Positions 52,252 to 64,000 of a DNA stretch of 64,000 nucleotides are shown one piece after another; the stretch's first letter is position 1, and the number at the start of each line of letters is the position of its first letter. Below the pieces are notes generated by a model. It was not told the origin of the DNA. It searched no databases and saw nothing but the letters and a program-made list of their open reading frames with translations. This DNA comes from Onchocerca volvulus (Eukaryota; Nematoda; Chromadorea; Rhabditida; Onchocercidae), in the NCBI GenBank assembly GCA_000499405.2, contig HG738137.1, forward strand, positions 7,192,001-7,256,000, read 5' to 3'. Both the position numbers and the translations under genes were made by a program.

Positions 52252-54372
52252 AATACGAAGTCTCTTGTTTATGGTACTTTTATTTTTTTCAAAATTAATC
52301 TTAGTCTTCTATGCTTCCTTCTTGATTTTTATTATTGTGATATTATTAGTCGAACTTTTCCGAAGATTTATTTGGATCTTTTTCGAAGTATTTCTTTCAT
52401 ATCTTTTTAAAATTAAGAATTAATCACATGACCTTGGAAATAATCAAGATTGATTGTAGTTCTTGAAAAGTATATTTGAATCTTCAAAATTATCTAACAT
52501 TTCTTGTAGATCTTGATCATATAGTAAACCGTATTTATGGACAACAGTTTTTCTACTACCACTGCTGATCATTGCCCATTAACATTAAGAAACATTTGCA
52601 TTACCAGAAATAACAATTTGTAAATAATACGAAGACACAATCTCAATATCATGGATTATTTTTTGCGGTCACTGTAAACAAATCTTTAATTACTTGTTCA
52701 TTTCTGATGAAAATGTTCAATTTAGTTATTCATATTATTTATGGCCATCTTCATCGCCGTTTCGATGTTCCGGTATGGTCGATTTTTCGACTGAGTTATG
52801 TCACTTAACATTCATACATGACATTTGCTCACTGTATGTTTCTGCCACTATTTTGTTGACATGATTTAATTTCCAAATGCACTGACAGTGTTCATTCATG
52901 TCTGTTTTTATGAGTTTTCGTCATAATTTATCCAAATAAATTGATAAATAAACATATTCTTTCTACGGAATCCTTCTCAGTGAAAGCAATTAAAAAGAAA
53001 TTTGTTGATACATTCGTGCTTGATCATTATCACTGTTACTGTAAATGTAACTCTTGACAGCCGAACATACGGCATCAGGTGAGTATTCTAAAGGATCCAC
53101 AGCTCTAATCACATACATATTATTATAACTTCTCAATTTTGCAAATCTTTTGCATAAATTTCCAATACTGAGTCATAATGCTAAATTATGCCATCTCTTC
53201 TATTAACAATCTTCTTAAATACAAAATAATAGCAAAAAAAGCGCGACTCCAACCAATCTTTGTTTAACACCCGACGTTTGATACCACGGTCGTCAAGTTT
53301 CACTCGGGTCATCAAATACATTCTCAAATAATGAAATCCGGACCCTTGAATTTAGATGCGTCGAATTTTCCAGCAAATTCCGCTTGAAATCCCGGCATTA
53401 AAATCTTTTTATTACATATAACATTAAGAACAAATGAAGTGATAAATTAATACAAAATAAATTTTGAGAAGAAATTCCAATTTATTACCAATATGAACAG
53501 AAAAAAAAATGAAAAAAAATTTACCAATTCAGCGATTCGATACGACGTACTATATTTACATCATAAAAATATTAGAAATGAACAAATTTAATTGGAAATA
53601 ATGTAATTAAAGCTTCCAAGAAAACAATAACAAAAGTTTCCAAAAATCTGAAAAGTAGCACCCGTAAGAAAAAAATGAATTTTTTTCTTTTTTCCCAAAA
53701 AACGAACGATGAACAGATACAAAAAGATCTGAAAACGATCTTTTTTGCACTTTTCTAATAAAAAATCTCGAAACCTTATTTTCATCGATTCCATGAAGTT
53801 CATTCCTTATTCCTTTCCTATCAGATATTACTCAATATCATTAACAGGAAAGGTAGCAGCTAGTTTTATTAACTATTAGGTAACATCATTATTATTCGTG
53901 GCAATTATTAAATTAATAAATTGATTTGAAATCAGGAAAAGATTAGATCTGTCACGCGTCAACAATAACTTAATAGATACCAGTAACAAAGAGAATACAA
54001 AAGATTGAGACCCAGCGGAACGAAAATAATTTACATTTTTCTTGGAAAAGATGGTAATTTTAATTCTTTCTTTTGATTAAGGATATAGGACGAACATGTA
54101 CAATATTTCGAAGCTCAGGTATTTTAAATATAAATAGTACATTGGATAAGGTTACTGAACTGAGTGACATTTGTAAAGTTATGTTTTGAAACAATATTGT
54201 GACTGGAAAGAAACGAAAATTGGTTTAAATCATATGATACCTATGATGCTACAAGTTTTGAAACACAAAAAATCATTTGGAAATGGCTGAATTTCAGCAA
54301 TTCCTAAAGAACAAAACATAGACTATCTCGTTCTCCATGTTCCTTTCCTAAAGAAATTTTGTTAATAAAAAA
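52252..54372. other. Convergent 3' flank between REGE-1 and ERO1
   Basis: AATAAA at 52935-52940 fits REGE-1 polyadenylation about 0.7 kb after the stop. A possible exon-like end (GGCATCAG|GTGAGT) occurs near 53083. A GC-richer stretch at about 53245-53400 is not recognised. Other frames look like chance. Confidence 0.45.
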
Positions 54373-57300
54373 TTAAATCATTGCACGACGGAATTCATCA
54401 ACTTCCCTGATACTTGATGCATATCTACCGAAGCTTTGAAATAACGACACGACCTCATTCCTGAAACAATAATAAATAAATGAGATGCTGGAAAAGAATT
54501 AAACTTAGTGATCCCTCCATCACCTTATAATCAATAACTGAAATAAAAGTTGGAATGTCGAAAAATGTTCACAGCAGTTCGTCTCTAAAATTTTTATGGA
54601 AAACCACTTTTTTAAAACGAATGGTAATGATTTATGAAAAGTTCTGGTGGAGAAGAAAGGTAGCAATAATGATGAAAGCAAACTAATTGAAAAACTCAGT
54701 ACTGCCAAGAAAATAAAGTTTTCAAATAAAAAGATAAGAATGAGTTAAACTAGTATTGAGGAATCAAAGGACTTTCTGTAGTGCATAAAAAGTTTCGCAT
54801 GATTAAACTGAACACTGAAAAAAAAAAATAAAATCACAAAAGAGCACGATAAATAAAGCTTAAATAAAATAAAAACCTTATCAATGGCTTAAAATAAACT
54901 GTACCGCGTTAATTGGAAAGGTGGATGAATGGTGCCATCTTTAGTTTTATAATGAGAAGTTGGTAAATCTGAAAATAAAATTTTCAGTGCTGTGCCCATC
55001 CCATGTGTTTGCAACTTTCCCCACAAACGACATTTGTCACAGCCAACACAATCCATAATCCGTGAAATATTGAAAAAATGTTGACGAAATTCTTCACGCA
55101 ACTCCCGAGCTGTTGCTTCAACACCCTATAAAAAAGAAAACAGAAATTTCTAATACAGTAAAGTCTTATGTAGATCAAATTGTAGCATACAAAATTATTT
55201 TTAAATAATAGTGTTTTGCTGTAAATCATTCAAATCAAAAACAGTATGAAAATTCAAAGACTCTCTGAAAAGGAAGAATTAACCAGCCTAAATTTTCATG
55301 GATTAGTTCTAATTTTCTCTAAAAATTCCATTAGCACATGTTAAACCTACAGTAAACATTTCAGTCTCGTCGAAAGGATCATTGAATTTTTTCAAAGTAT
55401 TCATTAGTTTTTCCACTGTTTTGCGTGTTTCCGCATCGTCCTAAAACAAATGATTACCAGATCCACATAAATTAATGAAGCATCATGGGATTTACATGCT
55501 TCAAAAAAAGGGCACAATTTCACTTTTCAAAATCAAAAAAAAAAAAAAAAAAAAAACCTTTGGATTCCCAGTATAAAACAATTCCTTCCGAAAATAAGGT
55601 GCTGCTTTTACAAGTGCTCTCAATTCAAGAAGATAGACGAAATAAACATTTTTCAGCCTCTGCGGTCCTTCAGGTGTCCTTACAAAACGATTTTTGAAAA
55701 GTTCTGTATTTCTGAACCATATTCCGTCTCCAAAACCAGCAGGATCTAAATGAAAAAAAGTTCAAGGATACTTTAATTACAATTCTAATGAAAATTGGAT
55801 TGAAACTGCTATGTTTTCTTAAGATTGCATTTGAGCAATATCAATCACACTGCAACATTCCCTAAATAAAAATCTCATCTGAATCGAAGTTTTCGTTTTT
55901 TTTTTTTTTTTTTTTTCATGTTTAACGGAAGTTCTATGTTAAATGAGCTAACTAACTGCTTAAATTATTTGAAAAAATAGTTTTATGTAAGTTGTACACC
56001 TTAGCGCATTCAAATTTGAACGGCGCTTTGCTCTCAAACTACAATACTTTTCATTAAATATTGTTATTATGAGCTTGCAAATGAAATGAAATGAATGAAG
56101 AAAACTGGTATAGTCAGTGATTTTGCTATTTTACAATTGCAAAAATTATTACTTGGTTTAAAACTGTTAGAGGCGATTGATATAGTTATTGCAGAATGTA
56201 GTCCCGAAATCAGACGATAAAAAACGCGTTTTTCAAAGCACATCCCTGCAGAAATCTTCAGAAAGTTACACATTAATAACAAAAAAATGTGTGGGCGATT
56301 ATTTGCATATTTTCTAGTTAAACAAAGCAGTATAATAAAATTGTATACTCAGAAAATTTAAATACTGGTGTCTGTAACAAAAACGTATTACATCTAAACT
56401 CACCAAAGGAATTAGGATGAATAAGGAAATTCTTGTCAAATTTCATATTTGGTCTGAAAAATAAAAGAATATAGAAATTTTAATTACTATCTAGAAGGAA
56501 CAGAGGTGAATATGTGCAACCATTCTTCAGTTCAATTATCTTCAATTTAAATTTATCTTCCTATATATATATTTATATACATATTTATATGTATATATAA
56601 TGGTTATCTATATAGTTGACTTTTTAGTGAACTTTCAAAACTAATCACATCATTTCAGAAAAAAAAAAAAAAATTATCCACTGCTCAATAATTATCATAA
56701 CGTGCTGGATCATGAATCAAGAAGTAATAATTCAAATTATATCTTTTTTCAGCAAATAGTAGTTACAACAGGTTTATAACTACAGCATATGATTGTATCA
56801 CAAAATTTCATATCTCACAGAAGAACTCAATTTTCGACTAACTTGAAACAATTCTCTTGATAAATACACGTCCACACTTTCTGGGCGCTATCACCTTTGT
56901 AACCCGTATATCGTTCAGGATTTCTTGATAAATCAACGTAATGCATATCTGCTGATTCTTCATCTAAAATAAAGGAATAAATATTTTTTTAACTAAATAA
57001 ATCCACAGATAATTTTAGTTTCAGTAAAATTTTATCATTATGCAATTTGAATAAATTATACAAAAAGTTTCAACAATGCGAATAATTTTTTAATTGCTAT
57101 GCAATAAAAAAGAAACAAAATTGTTCAGCAGATGGTGTTTTCAAAGCATTTACTATTAACCGTAGTAGAAACAAAGTTTATGCACAAACTGCTAGAGATT
57201 TGAAAAAAGCTCTCAGTCAATCTGATAAAGCAAACCTTCGAAGTCACAAAATTTATCTTGATTTTCGTCGTGCCAATCCATGTCATTCAATTGTTGTCGG

Positions 57301-58315
57301 TCACCTTCTGTTAGAGTAGTATCCAACGGATCAAACGCATTACTTTCTTCTTTTTTGCAAGTTGAATCAACTCCACCAATCTGAGTTATAACAGAGTTAT
57401 TTTTCAAAAAGGTTCGATTGAGTTCAGAACGAACCACAGATATGATGACTGGTTGTTTCAATCCTGATGGGACTTCATCGTCACAATAGCCAATGCCACA
57501 TTCCTTGCTCATGCACATTCGATCATCTGGCCAAAAAGGACATTTCTTTTCCATATTAACCTAAAAAAAAGAAAATTTTCCGAAAGTAGCTTGAGTAAAA
57601 CATTTTCTTTATAAAAAACAGTTGCAATACTACATTTTCTTCTTTATTTATAAACAAAAATACTATCTAGTCAATTTGATATTTTTTTATTTTTTGTTTT
57701 TTCATTCTAACATCTTTCTTTTCCATTTTGCCCATATTTCAAAAAAGAAAGAAAAAATAAAGAAAAAAAAATAACAATATGATATTCAGAATGTATATCA
57801 GTAACAACTCACTTTATAGAATTTGAAAAAGTCACGAGTTAGGAGTTGCTGCAGTATGGGAAAAACCTCGTAGTTGTTGAAATCATCAATGCTCTCTGTT
57901 GTACATCTGAAATGAGTATAAATAAAGTAATAAAATGAAATAGCGATCACGATGAGGTATAAATATTTTAGCTCACAGTGGCTGCAGCAATGTTTCTAAA
58001 AAGTAAGACCGCTAATTTACTTCTGCAGTTGGCAAAAAACGCAAAACCCCCATGCATATTTTATACAAGAAATGAGAAAATGAATGACACACTTTAAATT
58101 GACCAAAATAAACCCTTCGGATTTTTGCAGGTATTTGTTAAATGAATTGAAGAAGAGACTAACCGACAGTCATCGATGAGTCCAAGTGATTTACAGAAGC
58201 ATTCCTTGTCAGGCTGAAGCTGCGCCCAAACTTTATACTCCAACACACATAATAGTAACAATACAAAAGTAGATGCCAATATCGCGATTGGACAGATTCG
58301 TTTAGCGACAGTCAT
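54373..58315 (-). CDS. ero-1: ERO1, endoplasmic reticulum disulfide oxidase
   Basis: ERO1 is the FAD-dependent ER-lumen enzyme that reoxidises protein disulfide isomerase, passing electrons to oxygen and making hydrogen peroxide. Ten exons agree in phase: 58315-58164, 57906-57813, 57560-57236, 56963-56843, 56453-56404, 56245-56153, 55745-55558, 55440-55351, 55125-54905 and 54460-54373. They encode 473 residues, the usual length. A signal peptide or anchor (about residues 8-31) is followed by ECFC at 38-41. The regulatory/shuttle cysteines are C89-x8-C98-x4-C103-x4-C108, spaced exactly as in human ERO1alpha. Further core motifs are [22 protein letters not shown] and RRLKN-type [18 protein letters not shown]. 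The active site [20 protein letters not shown] has C397 and C400 next to the FAD. The C-terminus ([20 protein letters not shown]) is typical. Exon 5 is only 50 bases. No KDEL-type signal is seen, so retention probably depends on binding partners. Confidence 0.96.
55537..55556. repeat. Poly(A) tract beside ERO1 donor
   Basis: About 20 As (T on the ERO1 strand) follow almost directly after the GT donor of ERO1 exon 7. Confidence 0.8.
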
Positions 58316-61300
58316 TTATCAGTGTGAGCGTGGAATTACCATTTAACTTATGCACAGAAAATAGATATTATGCAGATCTCATCACTGATTGGACAGTGAT
58401 AGCGTTATGAAGCACGCGGTGATAAGAAATAAGGAAAGCTGGCAGGTATTCTCAAAGAAAAATTTGTTTCTGATGAAATAAATGAAACCATGACAAAACA
58501 AAGGTTGACATAACACGAATGAATTCAAATAGTAATGGTGACAGAATTGAAGTAAACAAGAGATAAAGAATGTGATGAATGGGAGTAATGGAGAGAAAGG
58601 GACAGAGAGATGGATCTAACGCTGTCGTAACTATCGAGAGCAACCGCAATGACATAGTTTCGTGAATTTATGATTCGTCAAAAAACCTGCAAACTAATCT
58701 CCAGAATTCCTCCAATCGTATCATTTCAAAACAAGGATTCTGGGGAAATATCACATTTCTATCATCCAATCTATTCAAAAAACTAAACATCATATGATGA
58801 CGTACCGTATGAATTGATCTTCTGATCTCGTGGCCTTACGTGATCAAGTGACTTACTCAACCTACAAATATTTCCATTTGGCATCAATAACTAATAATTT
58901 AACTGAGAAGCATATTTTTTCGCTTATATCTGTCATCCCTATGCTTATGCTCTTTATCTAATTCTCTAAATATTTCCTTCTCATTGCATAAACTTTTGCA
59001 ACTTCTATCCCTTCCTGTCACCTCTTCTATTTATTGTTTTCTTTTCACATACATACACACTTATTGCTTAAGACGTAAGATCACCTGAGAAATGAAATTG
59101 CCAAAGATCGTCGCCTAGCAAAAAGAATGATGACGTGGACATTGAGGAAGGATAGAGTAGGGCGATGGGGCGTCGATAGGACTGCAGAAGTGGTAGCTCA
59201 TCACTTCAGCCCGGAGGGTTCAGCTCATTGTTGGGGAACAGATATAATATTTGATCAAGTTGATTTGGATGGAATAGTTCGGAAGTTTTAAACTTCCACT
59301 ATTTGAGAATGCTTTGAAGAAATCAATACAAAGCTCAGAAAAAAGGTAAAAAAAAATGTTGCGATGTAGTGGATGGATGAAATTTATTGTACATTCTTAT
59401 AGCTTAGCAGATAGAACATGTTGAAATCATTTTGCAAATCACTTTAATATCCCCATTGACGTACTTTATTTTATTTACAACAAACCATTCCAATGAATGA
59501 TAATAATGAAATGCTGCTAATGATAGGAATCAATCAGCAAAGGGATAAGAGAGATATATTCGTTTTAAATCATATTTTAAACATCGACACAAACAATACT
59601 TTACATAAACTTTATCAGAGAAAGAAATGAAAGTGCACTGAGTGTCGATATTCATTCCGAAATGCCCTTCCTGTTGACTTGTCACCTTGACATTGAAGGC
59701 GGGAATCAAAATCAAATTTTATAGCAATTTATGTCTGGCGAATGTCAAATTTGGAATTCCATACAATCAAATTTGAAAGAAAAAAGTTCCAAACTAGAAA
59801 TTTTTATCTTTTCAAACTGTTACATAATGCTAAAGTAATATTTTTCTTTTGCTTAGTTGCCATTTTGCTTCCACTTTTGTCAATTTTTTTATTTCAAAAT
59901 CTTTGTTCATCGAGATAGTTGAGCCAAATTTTCGTATATTTTATTCCGTATGGATTTTGCATAAAACGTGAACCACTGTAGTTCCGATCAATATGAATGT
60001 TGTGACTATGGTTACTCTCCTTATTTTAAAATCAGGAAAAATTAAAAAAGGTTTCAACATGTCAAAAATGAATTTACACGATATAATTTCGATATTTAAA
60101 TCCTAAATAAGGAAAATTTCCTCAAAGACTTAAAAATTTGTATTATTATTAGAGCAGCCTTATAGACGAAAATTTAATTGAAAAATTCGTGATTGAACAA
60201 TTAAGTCTTTTCTGGCATATTTGCAAAAACTTTCATCTTTTTCACACAATATATTTTCTGATATTTAAATCCTAAATAAAAACAAAATTTTTGTTTTATC
60301 TTCCAGAACCAATAAAAAAAAAAGTTTTTTTTTAAAATACAGCATTACACTTTTTTGTTTAATTTTCACTTTGTTTTCCAATGCCAACAAAAAAATAATG
60401 CGCCACTGGATTGAAAATCTCCACTGTTTTGTTTAAAAAAAACTACTATAGTATCGCACCCTGTTGCGAATTCCGATATCGCGAGACTCCAGCCAAATGA
60501 ACAATCCAATAAATTCCTCATTGTAAATGAATGTAACCAATGTTTTGAATCATTCTGTTCCTTAGATTTATTTCCCATTGCATTTCCATGTTTTTTCTGT
60601 TTTTATCCATGCTAATATCTTTATATTCCTGTCATATAGGAAACGTCTTTGCCATCAATCGCTTACAATACTTACCTAAATCCCCATCTTTGTCCAAATT
60701 CACATCCTAATCTTCTCATTAGATCTTGTAACAGTGCTTATGCTGTGATTCGATCTTAATAGTTTCCGGTGTTGAATGTAAACCATTCTCATCTCTAATA
60801 CATATAAATCTTGTTGCATTAAGAAAACAGCTATCTTTAAATAAAGGTTTACAATACGGTGTGGACGCTGCTCAACCAACTGGACTCGACACAACTTAGC
60901 CCAACTCGACTCGCCGTAACTTAGTTCAACTCGCCTAGACTCACTTGTGGTATTTGGCTATTGATCGACATCATTCTCCACGACTGAGAAAAAATGCATG
61001 ACACACTCCACCTGATGCTGGATTAAGAATGAAGAATCCTATATATTCCATTTCTGGAGCTAGTCTCTATTCCTGAATTCTAAAGAATGGCTATGGAATG
61101 GCTGATGAATGATTTATTAAACTATAATTTAATAAATACAAATTATTCAATTATCGGTTTTTTCTGTAAAATTTAATGTTTTTGTATTTAATAATGACAG
61201 CTTAGAATTAGTTTAGATTTAAACTTTAAATTTAATTATATTAGTTCAATAGTTCAAATTTGAAGGTAAAATTTTTCTCGACTTATTAACTCCTCAAGTT

Positions 61301-64000
61301 ATTACTTCTGGTGCATTAAATAGAACTGAACAATTTCGGTGTCGATTCTGTATCCTAAAACAGTTCTCCATTTTTTATCAACCATCAAACAGAACAAACA
61401 TCAGAGCGAAACGGTTTATAAATTTTTCCAAATAGGATGATGAAACAGCAACAAATTTCCAAATCGTCTCATAGTAAAACAATAGGAATGCAGTATGAAA
61501 TGTTACATCATTAGTAAACTATGATTTAATAAACTATAAAGTTTATTTTTTCGACATGAAGTTTACAAACAAATATTTTTTATAAATGCACCGTCGGTCC
61601 GTATACTGTTTCTCAGTTGAGAGTTAAGTATTAAACTAATTTTCAGTTCTCTGTCGAAATAAATTTAATGAATAAATCGATAATTTCTTCGTTTGCATTG
61701 TACATATCCTTCTGAACTAGAATATTTGATATATCAATACACAATATTTTCATGCTTATATTAAATATATTAAAAAAAAAAACAAGATTTTTGATGTTTG
61801 TATTTCTTTCTGAATCTAAAAATCATTCTATATAAATAAATTTAAAATTGATAATCGATTGTTTTATAATCAATAATATATCAATAATTCAAATGATCAA
61901 AACAGTCATAGAAATAATCATAAATACAATAACAATTGCATAAAATATCATTTATGCGTAATTGACATAAACAAATCCTAATAACTGAAATTAAAAAGAA
62001 ATAAGTTTAAACTCTCATTGCTCATGCCTCTTCATTAATTCACCAAACTGTTAAACAATTAACTATTCGAATAGCTAGCAAGTAATTATACCGTAAAACT
62101 ATATAATTAAATATTGGATAACTTTCAATAATTACTTCATGCCAGGGAAAAATATTTTTAGCGATTATTCAACGATTGAATAAATGGTGTGAAATAATTG
62201 CCCGTTATAATAAATTTCTAATTTATTTCATGCAAAAAAAACTTTGAAATGATAAAGATGGAACTTTTGGACGTAATTGAAATTCAACGCTAATGCTATC
62301 AATACTTTATCTTTCTTTCCTTTTTTTTTTTCATAAAAATATTTTGCATTTCAAAAATAATTTATTTTTTTTTAAAACAAGAACTTTCTTTCCGAAAACA
62401 AAGAAGTAAATAATATTCTGTTTTATTTACTTTTTCTATTCATCTTCCTTCATCTCAATATCAATCATTCATCCAGAATTTCAGATCAATCACGCTTTTT
62501 TATGCTGCTCCTGTAATCAGAATTGAATTCTCTTAAACATTAATTAACTGCAAATTTCGGCCTCCTTCTTTTCTTAAAGTATCAAAATTTGGAAGAATCG
62601 TTGAAATATCACTTAAATTCAACAACAATTTCTTGAAATTTCAAAAATATGATAAAAAACCAAAATGTATGATTTAATTTGTAATTCAGAAATGTCAACA
62701 CAAAAATAACTTCATAGAGTTCGCTTCATGATGGATTTATTTCTATCGTTGTTGAATATATGGAATTTACTGATATTGCCATCAAACGAAGTAACATTTC
62801 TGATAAGCTGATAATTAATTGGAAAACAATAAAATAATAGAAGCGGAATAACCGAATTTTCTCAAGAAGTAAATAAATATGTACAATATAAATACATTAA
62901 GTAAGTAAATGGATAGATATGTTTGATGAAATTCAAATTTTCTCTGTAGATTACAGATGAATTGGCTAATTAATTAACAAATTATGTATTATTTTATTGA
63001 AAAATTCATACATCTTCTATTCCAGAAGTGTCATCCAACAATTCCTGTTAATTACTAAATTAGTTAATTATTTCACTCTATTGCATGTAAAATACTTGTC
63101 ACTTAGTTAATTATTTAAATTAAATACATCTATGTAAGTGGTCATACATGTAAGCACTTATCTTTATTATTAGGTATTTAACTAAACACAAATCAAAATA
63201 TGAAAAATTAAAATTTCTCATATCGTGCAGAAAAAAATTATCCTTACATTATCATTTAAGAAATGCGAAAAATTTGGCTAAAAAACGCTTCAAAAATTTG
63301 AAAAAATTTGCTTTCAATCTCATAATAATATGAAGTTTTAGTTTGATCTCTGGTGATTCTTTCGTTTTCCAGTAAATCAAACCGTAATGTTTCCGTGGTA
63401 GCATCAACTTCATACTTTTGTTATATGAATTGGATTACTTTAAATTTATTCATTTTAAATTTGTATCTTATCGTGTGAGGATAAAAGGCTTATTTCATCG
63501 TACAGACTTGATTCGATCTAATTTCGATTTCCGTAGAAAAAAATTTGTGCATTTCGATGAGAGGATTTCAGCATTACAGAACGTTCTATTAATTCTCAAT
63601 TTCTATGAAAAATATCACTTGTGCGCATAAAATTTTTGCATAACAAGCTTATTTGAAATAATATTTCATGTTTCGCAATTCGCATTGCGAAAAAATCAAC
63701 CTAGATTAATTCTAATTTCTGGATATAGTTTTCTAATTATTAATCAAAATTATCTTTAATTAATTCCATATAAAATGACTGTGTTTTCGTTTATAGCCTG
63801 TCTATGCCATAAATTGTCTTTTTCAAACTCGTTTATTTTAATAAATATTCTGTTTATCTTATAGTTTTGAGTAATTTTCAAAGTTAAAAAAAACAAAATT
63901 ATGGAATTTATTTTCAATATCTCTCATAGTTTTTACTTCCGTTCTAGGCCATACAATAACATCATCCAATTTATTTCAGGTTATTGACTTTCTAAATCTT
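58316..64000. other. Upstream flank of ERO1 and gene-poor right end
   Basis: The ERO1 promoter should lie in the first kilobase, but no core element is clear. A GC-richer stretch at 59080-59290 carries a coding-like frame (see findings). At about 60840-60960 the motif CAACTCG/GACTCG recurs several times in a short space. Beyond 61 kb the DNA is very AT-rich; frames such as 63418-63630 look like chance. No RNA gene was recognised. Confidence 0.45.

Noticed and set aside
54889..55229. Alternative minus-strand frames over ERO1 exon 9
   Set aside because: The 55229-54984 frame is an out-of-frame shadow; the ERO1 frame with CVGC is unambiguous.

Overview
The window is AT-rich eukaryotic DNA with small exons, GT-AG introns, long A/T homopolymers and TTTCAG acceptors just ahead of two start codons that look like spliced-leader (trans-splicing) acceptors. 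Gene structure and protein content point to a nematode, most likely a filarial-type parasite. The species cannot be fixed from the sequence alone.

I can reconstruct eight multi-exon protein genes by joining coding blocks at splice sites and checking that every reading phase agrees. From left to right: (1) the 3' half of a Frizzled Wnt receptor (+, 1270-3854, 5' part outside the window); (2) an unrecognised six-exon gene for a signal-peptide protein with a hydrophobic C-terminus (-, 6325-8790); (3) WDR12/Ytm1, a pre-60S ribosome biogenesis factor (+, 11423-16887), with a decayed BEL/Pao-type LTR retrotransposon in intron 8; (4) CIR1, a splicing/RBPJ-corepressor protein (+, 17787-20979); (5) a tetraspanin (+, 22076-24963); (6) a complete second Frizzled with cysteine-rich domain and seven membrane segments (-, 27628-32566); (7) a Regnase/ZC3H12 ribonuclease, REGE-1-like (+, 46253-52251), with a one-base reading-frame break in a six-A run; (8) ERO1, the ER disulfide oxidase (-, 54373-58315).

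The two Frizzled genes face each other across about 24 kb and carry diverged copies of one short repeat, each inside an intron and in the sense direction. Between 32.6 and 46.2 kb the DNA is gene-poor. It holds a GC-richer, low-complexity island (35.5-36.4 kb) and coding-like blocks of an unidentified minus-strand gene (37.0-38.7 kb). The right end (58.4-64.0 kb) is mostly featureless apart from one short coding-like ORF at 59.1 kb.

Functional themes are Wnt reception (two Frizzleds), membrane organisation (tetraspanin), ribosome assembly and RNA processing (WDR12, CIR1), mRNA decay (REGE-1) and secretory-pathway folding (ERO1). Nothing suggests that they form one pathway. WDR12 and CIR1 are co-directional and 0.9 kb apart, so a trans-spliced gene pair is possible but unproven. 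Exon limits were read by eye from the sequence and no database search was run.
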